Under the pieces are notes generated by a model, which did no database searches, was not told the DNA's origin, and was given only the letters and a program-made list of their open reading frames with translations. Source: Aeoliella mucimassa (GTDB lineage: Bacteria > Planctomycetota > Planctomycetia > Pirellulales > Lacipirellulaceae). Taken from it: DNA of 64,000 nucleotides. Shown here in pieces: positions 1-8,272 of this stretch. How positions within the stretch are numbered: position 1 is the stretch's first letter; every line of letters starts with the position of its first letter. A program made the translations under genes and the position numbers. The stretch covers positions 5,580,001 to 5,644,000 of the forward strand of contig NZ_CP036278.1 in the NCBI RefSeq assembly GCF_007748035.1, written 5' to 3'.

Positions 1-862
1 ACAAAGGACCCACACGAAGTCGAAGCTTGCTTTGAACGTCCCAAACACGACTGCCGACAATCGCACTGATCCCAAGCTGTGAGTTGTTGTTGCGACAGCC
101 AAGGCGAGTCTGGCTTGCTGAGTCAAGTTCGAGCCACTGCCCAGTGAACTGTTCGACGGTGATCGACACCTGAAAGTGTTCCGAAAGTACTCGCTCGATC
201 TGCGCCGCGGAACGCCGCCGGCGCGAGAGCACCGATACATGTCGCAGCAGAGCCCAGTCGTTAATGAAATCGTCGGATGTGGTGTGGGTGCGCTCCGAAG
301 TACCGGGTGTGGTAGTGACGTGTAGACGATTGCGAAACGCGTTGCCTCCCAGACCTATCAAGCCGAATAAAGCTTGGGTGTAGGTGCTTCTTGGCGGCCG
401 AGGACCCTGACGTTCTGGTAGGCTGCGGTCGATACGCATTTTCTTCCAAGCTCGATACATCGACCAGACGAATCGACTGGTAAACATATCGAACCATCCC
501 CGCATTGCATGACGCGCCGGACCGTGCCCGTCGCGTTCGATCTCTTGGACCTTCTCCGTGTAATGTCGAGGGAGCACTCCGCTGGGGCCGGTGAGCCCCA
601 TGAAGTTTACGGTAACCGTGGGAGGGGCTTGGGAGTCCGCGATGTCGATTCGCTGGATAGCGCTAGCTGGAAACGCCAGACTGGGAGAAGTGACGAACTT
701 CACCGGCTTTTCATCAGCGATTCTTACATCACCGTCAGTCTCTTGCTTTGTCAGCAGCGAAATGGCCTGATAGAAATCAAAAGCGTGGCCCTGGTCGCTC
801 AGCAGGTCTTCGAGTTCGTTGGCGTTTTTTGTCGGCGATGTCTGGGAGTTGGAAATTGTCAT
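1..862 (-). CDS. tssG: TssG, T6SS baseplate protein (3' end cut by window edge)
   Basis: TssG is part of the T6SS baseplate wedge, in complex with TssF, TssE and TssK. The reading frame is open from the ATG at 862 to the window edge, so 287 codons are visible. Typical TssG landmarks can be read: FYQAISLL near residue 30, MGLTGPSGVLPRHYTE near residue 90, MYRAWKK near residue 130, and near the edge LGISAIVGSRVWDVQSK, which is a strongly conserved C-terminal TssG segment. The start codon overlaps the tssF stop codon (ATGA at 859-862), which indicates translational coupling and fixes the start. It is the last visible gene of the minus-strand T6SS operon; further operon genes probably lie beyond the edge. 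Confidence 0.93.
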   Translation of the reverse strand, partial: MTISNSQTSPTKNANELEDLLSDQGHAFDFYQAISLLTKQETDGDVRIADEKPVKFVTSPSLAFPASAIQRIDIADSQAPPTVTVNFMGLTGPSGVLPRHYTEKVQEIERDGHGPARHAMRGWFDMFTSRFVWSMYRAWKKMRIDRSLPERQGPRPPRSTYTQALFGLIGLGGNAFRNRLHVTTTPGTSERTHTTSDDFINDWALLRHVSVLSRRRRSAAQIERVLSEHFQVSITVEQFTGQWLELDSASQTRLGCRNNNSQLGISAIVGSRVWDVQSKLRLRVGPL

Positions 863-2706
863 AGCAGTTCTACCTCACCGGAACGGGCCCCCCACACTCG
901 TTTAAGTCCTTCCTGCTCAGTTGAGAAGTGGAGCTTTGTAAACGAGTTGGCATTGCAGTACTGGGCAAAAAATCGTTCCAGTACACTAGCAAACAGAAAA
1001 CTACCTACCGAGCGGTAGCGTTGATCGTCGAGCGTCAGGTCGACAGCCACTCCTCGGCATACGCCTCCTTCGAGGGCTCCGCCGACCCGGGTAACGCACC
1101 GTCGCGCGGTTACGTTGCTGATTCCATCAATCATCTCACTGTTGGCTATCGCTCGCTGTGGATCGGTGTGCTTGTCGGCGTAGTCGTAAAGTCGCAAGAG
1201 CTCTTGCAACGCTTCGGTGGACTTGGTTGTTTCGCTAAGTGAAAGATGATTGAGTGAGAGATGCGATATGAGCCTCCATTTTGCCGCATGTCCTAGCGCT
1301 GCCCGGTTAGGAGCGGTGGGGTGTTGCAGGCACCGTACCGCACCGACAGGCATGGCCGACTCTAGCTCGAACCGCAGTCCATCGTTTCCGGTAGGAAGCC
1401 GCATCGGCATGTCGCGGTTGGTGCAGGTCGCGCGAACCGTGATCGTTTCGTTGGTAGGATGATGAGGATTGCAGTCGAGGTCCACAAGACGAAGGTAAAC
1501 GTCGGTGCCACGATCGTTGTGCCGAAGGCTGTCGCGTCGCTGATCTTGCCAGTAGTATCGGGCTTCGCCGGGGCCGTGCCATGAGTTCTCATGGTTCAGC
1601 CCAAACAGCGAGGTGTACTCCGTGCCTTTATTCCCGGCGACCCCGGTAACGTTGTCGACACTGTACACTTCGTAGCCATCGCGATCGTTCAGGTCGGGCA
1701 CCACCAGGTATTCACTGGCTTTTTTTGTGTTTCGAATGGGTTCGCACACCTTCGCGAATAGGTTGACGATCGGAGTGCATCCCAGCCGGAAGGTTTGGGC
1801 ATCGACTTCTCGCAGCAAGGCATCGTCGCAGCGATTCAACGCGAGGCGAAGCTCAAGCGTCTGGCCGACGCCGACGAGATTCTCTTTACCTATTCCATTG
1901 ATGTCGACAAAGGAGAACTTCTCGGAGAAGGCAAACAACTCCGTCAGTAGCCGATAGGCATGGTCCGTCGCAGCAGGGTAGGGGAGTAACCCTTCATTTT
2001 TCGAGAAACCAACCGGCGTTATGGTTGAGCCAATCGGCAGATGACGCGCATTTGTGAAGTCAGTTCCATCCCCCAGTGCGATGGAAGTAACGTGATTTAA
2101 AAGCAACTCGTAAAGCGTTGCCATCAAAGCTTGGTCGCCACTCAGGTGGAAACGCAGGGAGTCGATATCCAGTTGTTCGAATTGCAAGTCCGCATGAGTC
2201 TTCAGGCGAATCTTGAGGATGGCAGCGGTTCCGTTCGGAACCGATAGGTCGCGATCAAAGGGAGGCGGTAGCAGCTCGGCCGAGGCAACTTCAATCGGCC
2301 AGATCTTGAGTGGATAGCAGCTCTGGTAGCGACAGCGAGTACCCTCGACGCTAGCGCTACGCAGGCCAGTGCCCCGAGGAATGGTCAAACCAGTAACCTG
2401 CGGGCTCGCCGGATTGGGATTGATCTGCGCAATGGCCAAAGAAGGAATCGGCGCAAGGTAGTGAGGGGAGATCATCGACAGCATGCCGTCGGTGATCTCG
2501 GGGAAATCGTCGTCGAGTTTCTTTTGAACGCGTGCGCTCAACAGAGCAAACGCTTCGATCAATCGTTCGACATGCGGGTCGCGACTACGATTGCGTTCCA
2601 GCAGCAGCTGCCCGGCGGCCGCAGGGTATTGGCACCCGAAATCTTCCGCTTCACGACGAATGAAATGAAGCTCGCGTTCGTAGTAGGGATAGAGTGTGTC
2701 GCTCAT
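859..2706 (-). CDS. tssF: TssF, T6SS baseplate protein
   Basis: TssF is the largest baseplate wedge protein of the T6SS. The 615-residue length matches the family. The N-terminus (YPYYERELHFIRREAEDF, then YPAAAGQLLL and DPHVERLIEAFALLSARV) is the characteristic TssF opening, followed by LDDDFPEITDGMLSMISPHYLAPIPS. The start codon overlaps the end of tssE by four bases (ATGA at 2703-2706), and the stop overlaps the tssG start in the same way, so tssE-tssF-tssG appear translationally coupled. No frameshift or missing region is apparent. Confidence 0.95.
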   Translation of the reverse strand: MSDTLYPYYERELHFIRREAEDFGCQYPAAAGQLLLERNRSRDPHVERLIEAFALLSARVQKKLDDDFPEITDGMLSMISPHYLAPIPSLAIAQINPNPASPQVTGLTIPRGTGLRSASVEGTRCRYQSCYPLKIWPIEVASAELLPPPFDRDLSVPNGTAAILKIRLKTHADLQFEQLDIDSLRFHLSGDQALMATLYELLLNHVTSIALGDGTDFTNARHLPIGSTITPVGFSKNEGLLPYPAATDHAYRLLTELFAFSEKFSFVDINGIGKENLVGVGQTLELRLALNRCDDALLREVDAQTFRLGCTPIVNLFAKVCEPIRNTKKASEYLVVPDLNDRDGYEVYSVDNVTGVAGNKGTEYTSLFGLNHENSWHGPGEARYYWQDQRRDSLRHNDRGTDVYLRLVDLDCNPHHPTNETITVRATCTNRDMPMRLPTGNDGLRFELESAMPVGAVRCLQHPTAPNRAALGHAAKWRLISHLSLNHLSLSETTKSTEALQELLRLYDYADKHTDPQRAIANSEMIDGISNVTARRCVTRVGGALEGGVCRGVAVDLTLDDQRYRSVGSFLFASVLERFFAQYCNANSFTKLHFSTEQEGLKRVWGARSGEVELL

Positions 2707-3170
2707 GATTGCACTAACTCCACCTGAGCCCGCCCTTGTCGGTAATTAACCGAGTAGTCTGCGGAGATTGTCGTGTCGGGATTACTGGTGAGCGTCGCCA
2801 CAATCGTGAGTTGACACGTCGTGGGTTGCTGGCGATTGGGAGTCACGGTCACTTTTGCCGTAGCGATACGAGGCTCGAAGCGAACAATCAGTTGTTCAAG
2901 TCGACGGCCCACCGCTTGCTGATTGTCGTAGGTGCCGATCACTAGCGAAGAAGGCAGCGGTGCACCGTAGCAGGTAATGCTGCTAGCAAGCTCATCGAAT
3001 CCCTCGGTACGGGCGTCAGCGGTTGTCCAGGTGTTGAGCAGGTCGGTGATATCTCGCAACAGCCCTCTGACTGGATCCGCTGGTACAGACGACGACACGT
3101 CGTAACTCGCGAGCGTGAGCTTGTCGAGAAGCGATGGTACTAGATCAGGATGTGATTTTGTCGCCAGCAT
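2703..3170 (-). CDS. tssE: TssE, gp25-like T6SS baseplate protein
   Basis: TssE is the gp25-like protein that links the baseplate to the sheath. The 155-residue product from the ATG at 3170 contains LVPSLLDKLT, DPVRGLLRDITDLLNT and a C-terminal half with IRFEPRI-like and two-strand features (VRFEPRIATAKVTV) of the family. The frame extends upstream to a GTG at 3215, but that codon lies inside a strong intrinsic terminator hairpin (3202-3230) after hcp, so I chose the ATG at 3170. The product ends with a four-base overlap into tssF. Transcription must read through the terminator or start at an unseen promoter, which could lower TssE/F/G relative to Hcp. Confidence 0.87.
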   Translation of the reverse strand: MLATKSHPDLVPSLLDKLTLASYDVSSSVPADPVRGLLRDITDLLNTWTTADARTEGFDELASSITCYGAPLPSSLVIGTYDNQQAVGRRLEQLIVRFEPRIATAKVTVTPNRQQPTTCQLTIVATLTSNPDTTISADYSVNYRQGRAQVELVQS

Positions 3171-3190
3171 GAGATGGGGGTGTGACGGTG

Positions 3191-3230
3191 AAAATAAAAA
3201 AGGGGCCGCGCACACTAACGTGGCGGCCCC
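3191..3230 (-). terminator. Intrinsic terminator after hcp
   Basis: On the minus strand an 8-bp perfect GC-rich stem (3223-3230 pairing with 3202-3209) is followed directly by a T-rich run with one interrupting A (3201 down to 3191). It lies 26 bases after the hcp stop codon and before the tssE start. It probably trims most transcripts after hcp, allowing high Hcp expression with lower baseplate expression. This role is inferred. Confidence 0.85.
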
Positions 3231-3255
3231 CGAGTATTCTCAGCTGTGAATGAAC

Positions 3256-3768
3256 CTAGATGGCCTTGTTTTCTTCCAGGTTCCAACCAGCCTTCACTGG
3301 GGTATCGAGGGCACCTTTGTCCTTCTGAGGACGATACTCGTAGCTAATCTTGGCAAAGGCCAAGGTAACCGTATCGAGAGGCAAGGTGCTGCCATTGCCA
3401 CCGCTGGTGTTGTACGAAGACACAAGTACTTCTTCGAGCTTGATTTGGTAGAACTCTTCCTGGCTACCACCAGCCTTGCGGGCTACCAAAGTTGCTTCCT
3501 TGATGTGTTCGCCTTTGGCGCACGACAGGAACAACTTGGGAGAGGCCTTGCAGGCATACATGGTGAAGGTGAGGTCCTGCATCGTGACCTTTCCGCTACC
3601 ACCACCGGAGGTGTAGGGGATGCTCACTGGTTGGCTTTCGCCCCAGGTGAATCCCAGAATCTGAATCTCTTTGGCATGCTTCGAATCTTTCGATTCGCCT
3701 TCGATGCCATCGATCTTCAGGAAGTAGTCGATCGAGCCTTGCGATTTGGGTTCGCCGTTATTGCCCAT
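3256..3768 (-). CDS. hcp: Hcp, T6SS tube protein
   Basis: Hcp forms stacked hexameric rings that make the inner tube propelled by the sheath; it can also carry small effectors in its lumen. The 170-residue protein has the family layout: IDYFLKIDGIEGESKD near residue 13, EIQILGFTWGESQPV near residue 34, VTMQDLTFTMYACKASPKL near residue 60, and FYQIKLEEVLVSSYNTSG near residue 105, ending in the ISYEYRPQ motif. A Shine-Dalgarno-like AAAGGA lies about nine bases before the ATG. It is followed by an intrinsic terminator, as expected for a highly expressed tube gene. Confidence 0.95.
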   Translation of the reverse strand: MGNNGEPKSQGSIDYFLKIDGIEGESKDSKHAKEIQILGFTWGESQPVSIPYTSGGGSGKVTMQDLTFTMYACKASPKLFLSCAKGEHIKEATLVARKAGGSQEEFYQIKLEEVLVSSYNTSGGNGSTLPLDTVTLAFAKISYEYRPQKDKGALDTPVKAGWNLEENKAI

Positions 3769-3811
3769 AGTTATATCCTTTGTATGTCGTTGATAGTGAT
3801 TGTTGTGGTAG

Positions 3812-4159
3812 TTAAACGCTCATGGCGCGGGCACCCATGACATCGGCTTCTTTTTCCAATCCAGCATCGATGTTGAGGCTGGTGCCGCCGTTGAGTTGGG
3901 TAAAGGGTTTCACACGGCCTTGCTTCTGTTGGACGACGTGCCACGCCTCGTGAGGGAGGTGTCGCTCTTGTCCGGGGGCCAAGTAGATATTGGTGCCTTG
4001 AGCATAGGCATGAGCCTGCAGTTGAGCAGGTTTTGCACTGTTATAGTAGACTCTTACATCGTCCATGCTGTAACCAGATAAATTTTCTAAGCCCGACTTT
4101 AAGTTGTCGGGTAGACCAGTGTGGTTGTTCCCGAACGTCGCGTTGCTTGGCGTTTCCAT
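3812..4159 (-). CDS. Small DUF4157 (eCIS-core-like) protein
   Basis: The 115-residue protein is essentially one DUF4157 domain. Visible features are LPDNLKSGLENLSGYSMDDV, then VRVYYNSAKPAQLQAHAYA, the zinc-binding motif HEAWH followed by VVQQKQGR, and a later LEKEAD that would supply the third ligand (Glu). All likely catalytic and zinc residues are present. This domain is best known as the core of effectors or maturation factors of extracellular contractile injection systems (eCIS). Here it is a stand-alone gene between hcp and tssC inside a T6SS operon. There is no signal peptide and it is small, so loading in the Hcp tube or a role in tube/sheath assembly are both possible; neither is shown by the sequence. 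Confidence 0.82.
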   Translation of the reverse strand: METPSNATFGNNHTGLPDNLKSGLENLSGYSMDDVRVYYNSAKPAQLQAHAYAQGTNIYLAPGQERHLPHEAWHVVQQKQGRVKPFTQLNGGTSLNIDAGLEKEADVMGARAMSV

Positions 4160-4235
4160 GGTTAGTTCTCTATGCTTTTAGGAAGTGCCGTCCCCGGCGA
4201 CGAGCACCAGGGACGACACGTGGATCCAATTGTGG

Positions 4236-5705
4236 TTAACCCTTCTTGGGTACTTCAGCCACCAACCGCATCGAGGCATTCAAAGTCTCGAGTTGGAAGT
4301 GAGGTCGTAACCAAGCAACCGCTTCGTACCAACCAGGCTTGCCAGCGACTTCGCGAACTTCGATGGTCGCATCCGAAAGCGGGCACTTGGCCTTGGTTTC
4401 GTCGCCAGCCATGTTGGGATCGCACACGTAGTTGCCAATCCAATCGTTCAGCCACTTTTCACATTGGGCGGCTTCGAGCATCGAGCCAACCTTATCGCGA
4501 GCCATTACCTTCAGGTAATGGGCAAAACGCGAAACGCACATCAGGTAGTTGATCTTCACGCTCAGCTCAGCATTTGCGTTGGCCAAAGCGTCGAAGTAGG
4601 TCTTCTGCTTTTGGGTCGACTGGGCACCCATGAATACGGCGAAGTCCGTCTCCTTGGCGTGCAGCAGTGGCAAGAAACCGAGATTCGAGAGTTCAAACTC
4701 ACGGCGATCGGAAATCGCAATTTCCGTCGGGCATTTCATGGCAACGTCGCCATCGTCGGTGTTGAACGTATGCACCGGCAGGAATTCAACCTTACCGCCA
4801 CCTTCGACACCGCGAACCTTGGCGTACCAGCCGTACTTCGAGTAGGCATCGGTCACGCGCGCACCATAGGCCCACGCAGCGTTCATCCACAGGTACTTGC
4901 TGTGGTCGCGACCGTCGACAAACTCTTCGAAGTCAAACTCTTCGACTGGCTTGAAGTCTTTGCCATAGGGCAGACGGCCGAGCACGCGAGGCAGCATCAA
5001 AGCAACGTAACGGGAATCTTCCGAGTCACGGAACGAACGCCACGAAGCGTGGGCGGCACTCTCGAAGATCTTAGCCAGATCACGAGGGTTCGGTAGTTCG
5101 GTAAAGCTGGTCAGGTTGAACAGTTGTGGCGAGGCAGCCGAGATGAACGGGGCGTGAGCACTCGCGGCAACGTTGGAAACCAAACGGAGCAGGGTGATAT
5201 CGTCGGGATGACGACTGAACTCATAGTCGCCGATCAACAGGCCGTAGGGAGCACCACCGAGTTGACCGTACTCTTCTTCGTAGACTTTCTTGAACAGGGC
5301 GCTTTGATCGAACTCAACGGCCGATTCCAGGTCCTTCAGCAATTCTCGCTTGGTGACGTTCAGCACGCGAATCTTGAGCGAGGTTCCAGTTTCCGACTGA
5401 TGCACCAGGTAGTGAAGACCACGCCAGCTACCTTCGAGCTGTTGGAACTTCTCGTTGTGCATGATCTCGTTCAATTGGGCCGAGATCTTTTCGTCGATCT
5501 GAGCAATCCAATTGTTGATCGTAGCAGCAGTGTCTTTCGAAGTAATTTGATCGGGTTCAACCGCATGGCGGATGAACTCAGCCAGGTAGTCCTTTTGGGT
5601 GTCGCGTTCTGCTTCGTCAAGAGCACGCGAATTCTCGAGTAGTTGTTCGAGAAGGCTTAGCTCCTCAGCGACATCGCTGGTGGTAGTCTCGGTGGCAGTT
5701 GCCAT
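4236..5705 (-). CDS. tssC: TssC, large contractile sheath subunit (VipB-like)
   Basis: TssC pairs with TssB to build the contractile T6SS sheath. At 489 residues the length is normal for the family. Recognisable segments are LEGSWRGLHYLV near residue 90, LLKDLESAVEFDQSALFKKVYEEEYGQ with GAPYGLLIGDYEF near residue 150, RVLGRLPYG near residue 240, and a C-terminus with GKPGWYEAVAWLRPHFQLE typical of VipB. A GGGAG ribosome-binding site precedes the ATG. It lies directly downstream of tssB. Confidence 0.96.
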   Translation of the reverse strand: MATATETTTSDVAEELSLLEQLLENSRALDEAERDTQKDYLAEFIRHAVEPDQITSKDTAATINNWIAQIDEKISAQLNEIMHNEKFQQLEGSWRGLHYLVHQSETGTSLKIRVLNVTKRELLKDLESAVEFDQSALFKKVYEEEYGQLGGAPYGLLIGDYEFSRHPDDITLLRLVSNVAASAHAPFISAASPQLFNLTSFTELPNPRDLAKIFESAAHASWRSFRDSEDSRYVALMLPRVLGRLPYGKDFKPVEEFDFEEFVDGRDHSKYLWMNAAWAYGARVTDAYSKYGWYAKVRGVEGGGKVEFLPVHTFNTDDGDVAMKCPTEIAISDRREFELSNLGFLPLLHAKETDFAVFMGAQSTQKQKTYFDALANANAELSVKINYLMCVSRFAHYLKVMARDKVGSMLEAAQCEKWLNDWIGNYVCDPNMAGDETKAKCPLSDATIEVREVAGKPGWYEAVAWLRPHFQLETLNASMRLVAEVPKKG

Positions 5706-5759
5706 TATTAGATCTCCCGTAGAGGAAATAGTGGTGGGATGGTCGGAGTAAAGGGGCTT

Positions 5760-6272
5760 CTACTTCGTCTCTTCTTCCGTGCCGAGTTCGCTGGCCAGCG
5801 ACTTGGCAGCTTCGGGATCGCCCAGTACTTCTTCCAGAAGACCTGTGTACGAATCGTTGCCTTCCATGGTGCTCAGCACCTGGCGAAGCTTATGACGGGC
5901 TTCGAGCAACTTGTTCAACGAGGGGACTTGCTTCGCAACGTTCTGAGGTTCGTAATCGGTGATATTGCTGAACTTCAGAGCGACTGACAGGTTGGTATCG
6001 ACTTCGCCAGTCAGACGGTCAGCGACGTTCATCGCCAGGCGAGGTTCTGCCTTTTCCATGACTTCGTTGAAGTTGTCTCGGTCGATCGGCACAAACTTGC
6101 GTTGCTTCAGGGGCTTGTTGTCGGCCGCGGCGTCACCGCTGAGATCGGCCATCACACCCACAACAAAAGGAAGCTCTTTCTTTTCGAGGGCTCCATTGGT
6201 TTCAACATCGTAAGTGATTTGTACGCGTGGCGGACGTACTCGATCGAGAGTATGTTGCTGGCTTTCGCTCAT
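5760..6272 (-). CDS. tssB: TssB, small contractile sheath subunit (VipA-like)
   Basis: TssB forms the sheath protomer with TssC. The 170-residue protein begins with VRPPRVQITYDVET and ELPFVVGVMADLSG, continues with RKFVPIDRDNFNEVM (the conserved IDRDNFN segment) and ends with a helical region containing KQVPSLNKLLEARHKLRQ. All are standard VipA features. A GAGG ribosome-binding site lies about nine bases before the ATG. It sits between tssA and tssC, the usual order. Confidence 0.96.
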   Translation of the reverse strand: MSESQQHTLDRVRPPRVQITYDVETNGALEKKELPFVVGVMADLSGDAAADNKPLKQRKFVPIDRDNFNEVMEKAEPRLAMNVADRLTGEVDTNLSVALKFSNITDYEPQNVAKQVPSLNKLLEARHKLRQVLSTMEGNDSYTGLLEEVLGDPEAAKSLASELGTEEETK

Positions 6273-6325
6273 TGCTCTTTTCCTCGGGTAAGGTAAGTAT
6301 GGCTAAACGTGTGATAAACGGGGCG

Positions 6326-7372
6326 TCATGCGACTGGTGTGTGTCCTTCGGAGTCGGCAATGCCGAATTCTCTGTTCAATTCGGTGAGGATCGATTCCTC
6401 GCGAATAACATGCTTCATTAATGCTGGGAAAGGCAGGCGTCCTAGTCGCACCGCGCGCTTTACCAGGTAGGGGATGGGACTATGGGGCTCCATGCCTCGC
6501 AAGCGATCGGCGGCCTGATCTAGCAGGTAGTAGAGCCCCTCACGATCAAGGTGTAAGAGATCGGTGCTAGCTGCCGGAGTTTGGGTGTCCGATGGGAGAT
6601 CGGGTGTGTTGGTTGTGGAAGAAGCCGAATAGACACCAAGCAGTGCCATTTCCGCCGCCACAAGATTTCGAATGTCGGTCAAAGCGGCCCGCAGGTTGAG
6701 CAGAGCGGGAGCCTCGTCGCCCATGTGGAGTTGGAGGCTCTTCGAAAGACGGTTTAAGTGATCGTCGCATTCCTCCAGCACATTCACAATCTCCCGATAG
6801 TGCTCCGGTGGAACATTCGAACGGAAGTGCGAGAGTCGATCTTGGTCATTGGGGTCGGTTGACCGCGTAAGTTGCACAAGTTTGTTGTAGCTAACTCGCG
6901 GGGACAATCCGAACAGCGGATACGACCGTAGTGTATTGGGCAAGCAAACACCCCGATCTGGATCGTCCAGCAGGTTCTCGACAGGAGTCGCGCGAGTTTC
7001 GTGCGAATCGTCTTGAGCTATGGGGATCAGAGATTCCCAAGATGTGTCGACCACTTCATTGAGCTGGGCAAGGGCATCGCAAAAACCACATAATCCGTCG
7101 ACTCGTAGCCCAGCTTCCACAAGGTGGCATGCGATGCGAAGGTCCTTCGTAGGGCCGGCGAGTGACTGATGGCAAAGCTCGTAAATTGCCTTCCAATCGG
7201 CCGTTTTTAGAACTTCCGGACGCGTGACATCGTCGAAGTCCAAAGGGTGTTCTTCGCGACGGAGCTCTCGAAACGTCGGAGCAAAGCGATGAGCGTAGTA
7301 CGACTCGTCGACCGCGCATGTATCTGCGGCGGCAGGTTCGCAGACCAAGGTGTTCGAGTGGTCTTCTTGCAT
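6326..7372 (-). CDS. tssA: TssA-like protein with ImpA N-terminal domain
   Basis: TssA proteins prime or cap the growing tail and share the ImpA N-terminal domain. The segment DWKAIYELCHQSLAGPTKDLRIACHLVEAG (residues about 60-88, shortened here to its key parts DWKAIY, TKDLRIACHLVEA, LRVDGLCGF) is that domain. The C-terminus has TDLLHLDREGLYYLLDQAADRLRGMEPHSP, typical of short TssA types with a small oligomerisation domain. From the ATG at 7372 the product has 348 residues; an upstream in-frame start at 7423 gives 17 unconvincing extra residues. No good ribosome-binding site was seen at either start. Confidence 0.85.
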   Translation of the reverse strand: MQEDHSNTLVCEPAAADTCAVDESYYAHRFAPTFRELRREEHPLDFDDVTRPEVLKTADWKAIYELCHQSLAGPTKDLRIACHLVEAGLRVDGLCGFCDALAQLNEVVDTSWESLIPIAQDDSHETRATPVENLLDDPDRGVCLPNTLRSYPLFGLSPRVSYNKLVQLTRSTDPNDQDRLSHFRSNVPPEHYREIVNVLEECDDHLNRLSKSLQLHMGDEAPALLNLRAALTDIRNLVAAEMALLGVYSASSTTNTPDLPSDTQTPAASTDLLHLDREGLYYLLDQAADRLRGMEPHSPIPYLVKRAVRLGRLPFPALMKHVIREESILTELNREFGIADSEGHTPVA

Positions 7373-7624
7373 GGAGACGATTGCGAGAGTGGGGGGGATG
7401 GGGCAGATGTGGCAAAGGCACATCAGTCGATCGAGTCCGACAACAGTAGGTTACGGGTAAATGCGTGTATTTCGGGCTTGCAGATTTTTTTGTCTACTTT
7501 CACCAGATTCGATCAAATAGCCGTGCATGGCCTACCTTTCTTGTATTGGGCGTGAAGTGCGCAGTGGCCTCGGCCTGAGCACAAGTCTCACATTCGCTAC
7601 AATCCGGTAACACTGAATCTCGCC
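7373..7624. promoter_or_regulatory. Divergent intergenic region between tssA and tssL
   Basis: About 250 bases separate the minus-strand operon (tssA to tssG) from the plus-strand tssL and tssM-like genes. Promoters for both must lie here. I looked for a sigma-54 consensus, which is common in T6SS clusters, and saw no convincing match. No RNA structure stands out. Confidence 0.4.
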
Positions 7625-8242
7625 ATGACTGTGTCGTATCGTGAAACTGTCGATCAACTAGTTAGCTACGCACTCAAGGTGCATGAGGCAGCCAACTCGC
7701 TTGGGCAGCGCAACTTTGAGTACGAACAAGCGGTTCTTCTGAATCAACTGTTGGAGCTTCCTGAATCGACCTCCGATCAAGTGGGCGATCTCGGCCCACG
7801 CTATGCCCTTGCTTGTTGGCTGGATGAGATCTTTGTGCAGGATTCTCCGTGGTCGTCGCAGTGGAATGAGAATAAGCTCGAGTCTCGCCTGTATGGGGTG
7901 AACGATCGGGCATGGGAATTTTGGCGATTGGCCAAAGTGGCAGAGTCGCGAGGAGACGAGGAACTGTTGCGAACGCTCTATGTGTGCGTAGCACTCGGCT
8001 TCCGTGGACAACTGCGGAACGACCCAGAATCGCTTGAATCCTGGATGGAACGTACCAAGGTAAGAATCACGCGAGGAGGCCGTAGCTCTCGGAGCATGGA
8101 CGTGTTCGATACGCCAATGAGTACTCCCCCCCTGCTTACCGGCGAAAGAGAATTTCGCCGGGCGTCCACCGCAGCCATGGTAGCCACCTTGGCATCCGCC
8201 CCCGTAATCACCTACGCCTTGGTACAGTATGTCTTGCGCTAG
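7625..8242 (+). CDS. tssL: TssL (DotU-like) T6SS membrane-complex protein
   Basis: TssL anchors the T6SS to the inner membrane together with TssM. The 205-residue protein has a cytoplasmic helical hook with the family motifs RYALACWLDEIFVQDSPW (residues about 59-76), FWRLAKVAESRGDEELLRTLYVCVALGFRGQLR (about 100-132, key parts LLRTLYVCVALGFRG), and ends in a single C-terminal membrane segment near residues 185-203. There is no peptidoglycan-binding extension. It is followed after 30 bases by the short TssM-like gene, the usual pairing. Confidence 0.93.
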   Translation: MTVSYRETVDQLVSYALKVHEAANSLGQRNFEYEQAVLLNQLLELPESTSDQVGDLGPRYALACWLDEIFVQDSPWSSQWNENKLESRLYGVNDRAWEFWRLAKVAESRGDEELLRTLYVCVALGFRGQLRNDPESLESWMERTKVRITRGGRSSRSMDVFDTPMSTPPLLTGEREFRRASTAAMVATLASAPVITYALVQYVLR

Positions 8243-8272
8243 GTAGTATCGATATCCAGTGAGAGTAAGAAG

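Noticed and set aside
7373-7624. A sigma-54 promoter in the tssA/tssL intergenic region
   Set aside because: No sequence with the GG-N10-GC spacing and adjacent consensus bases was convincing.
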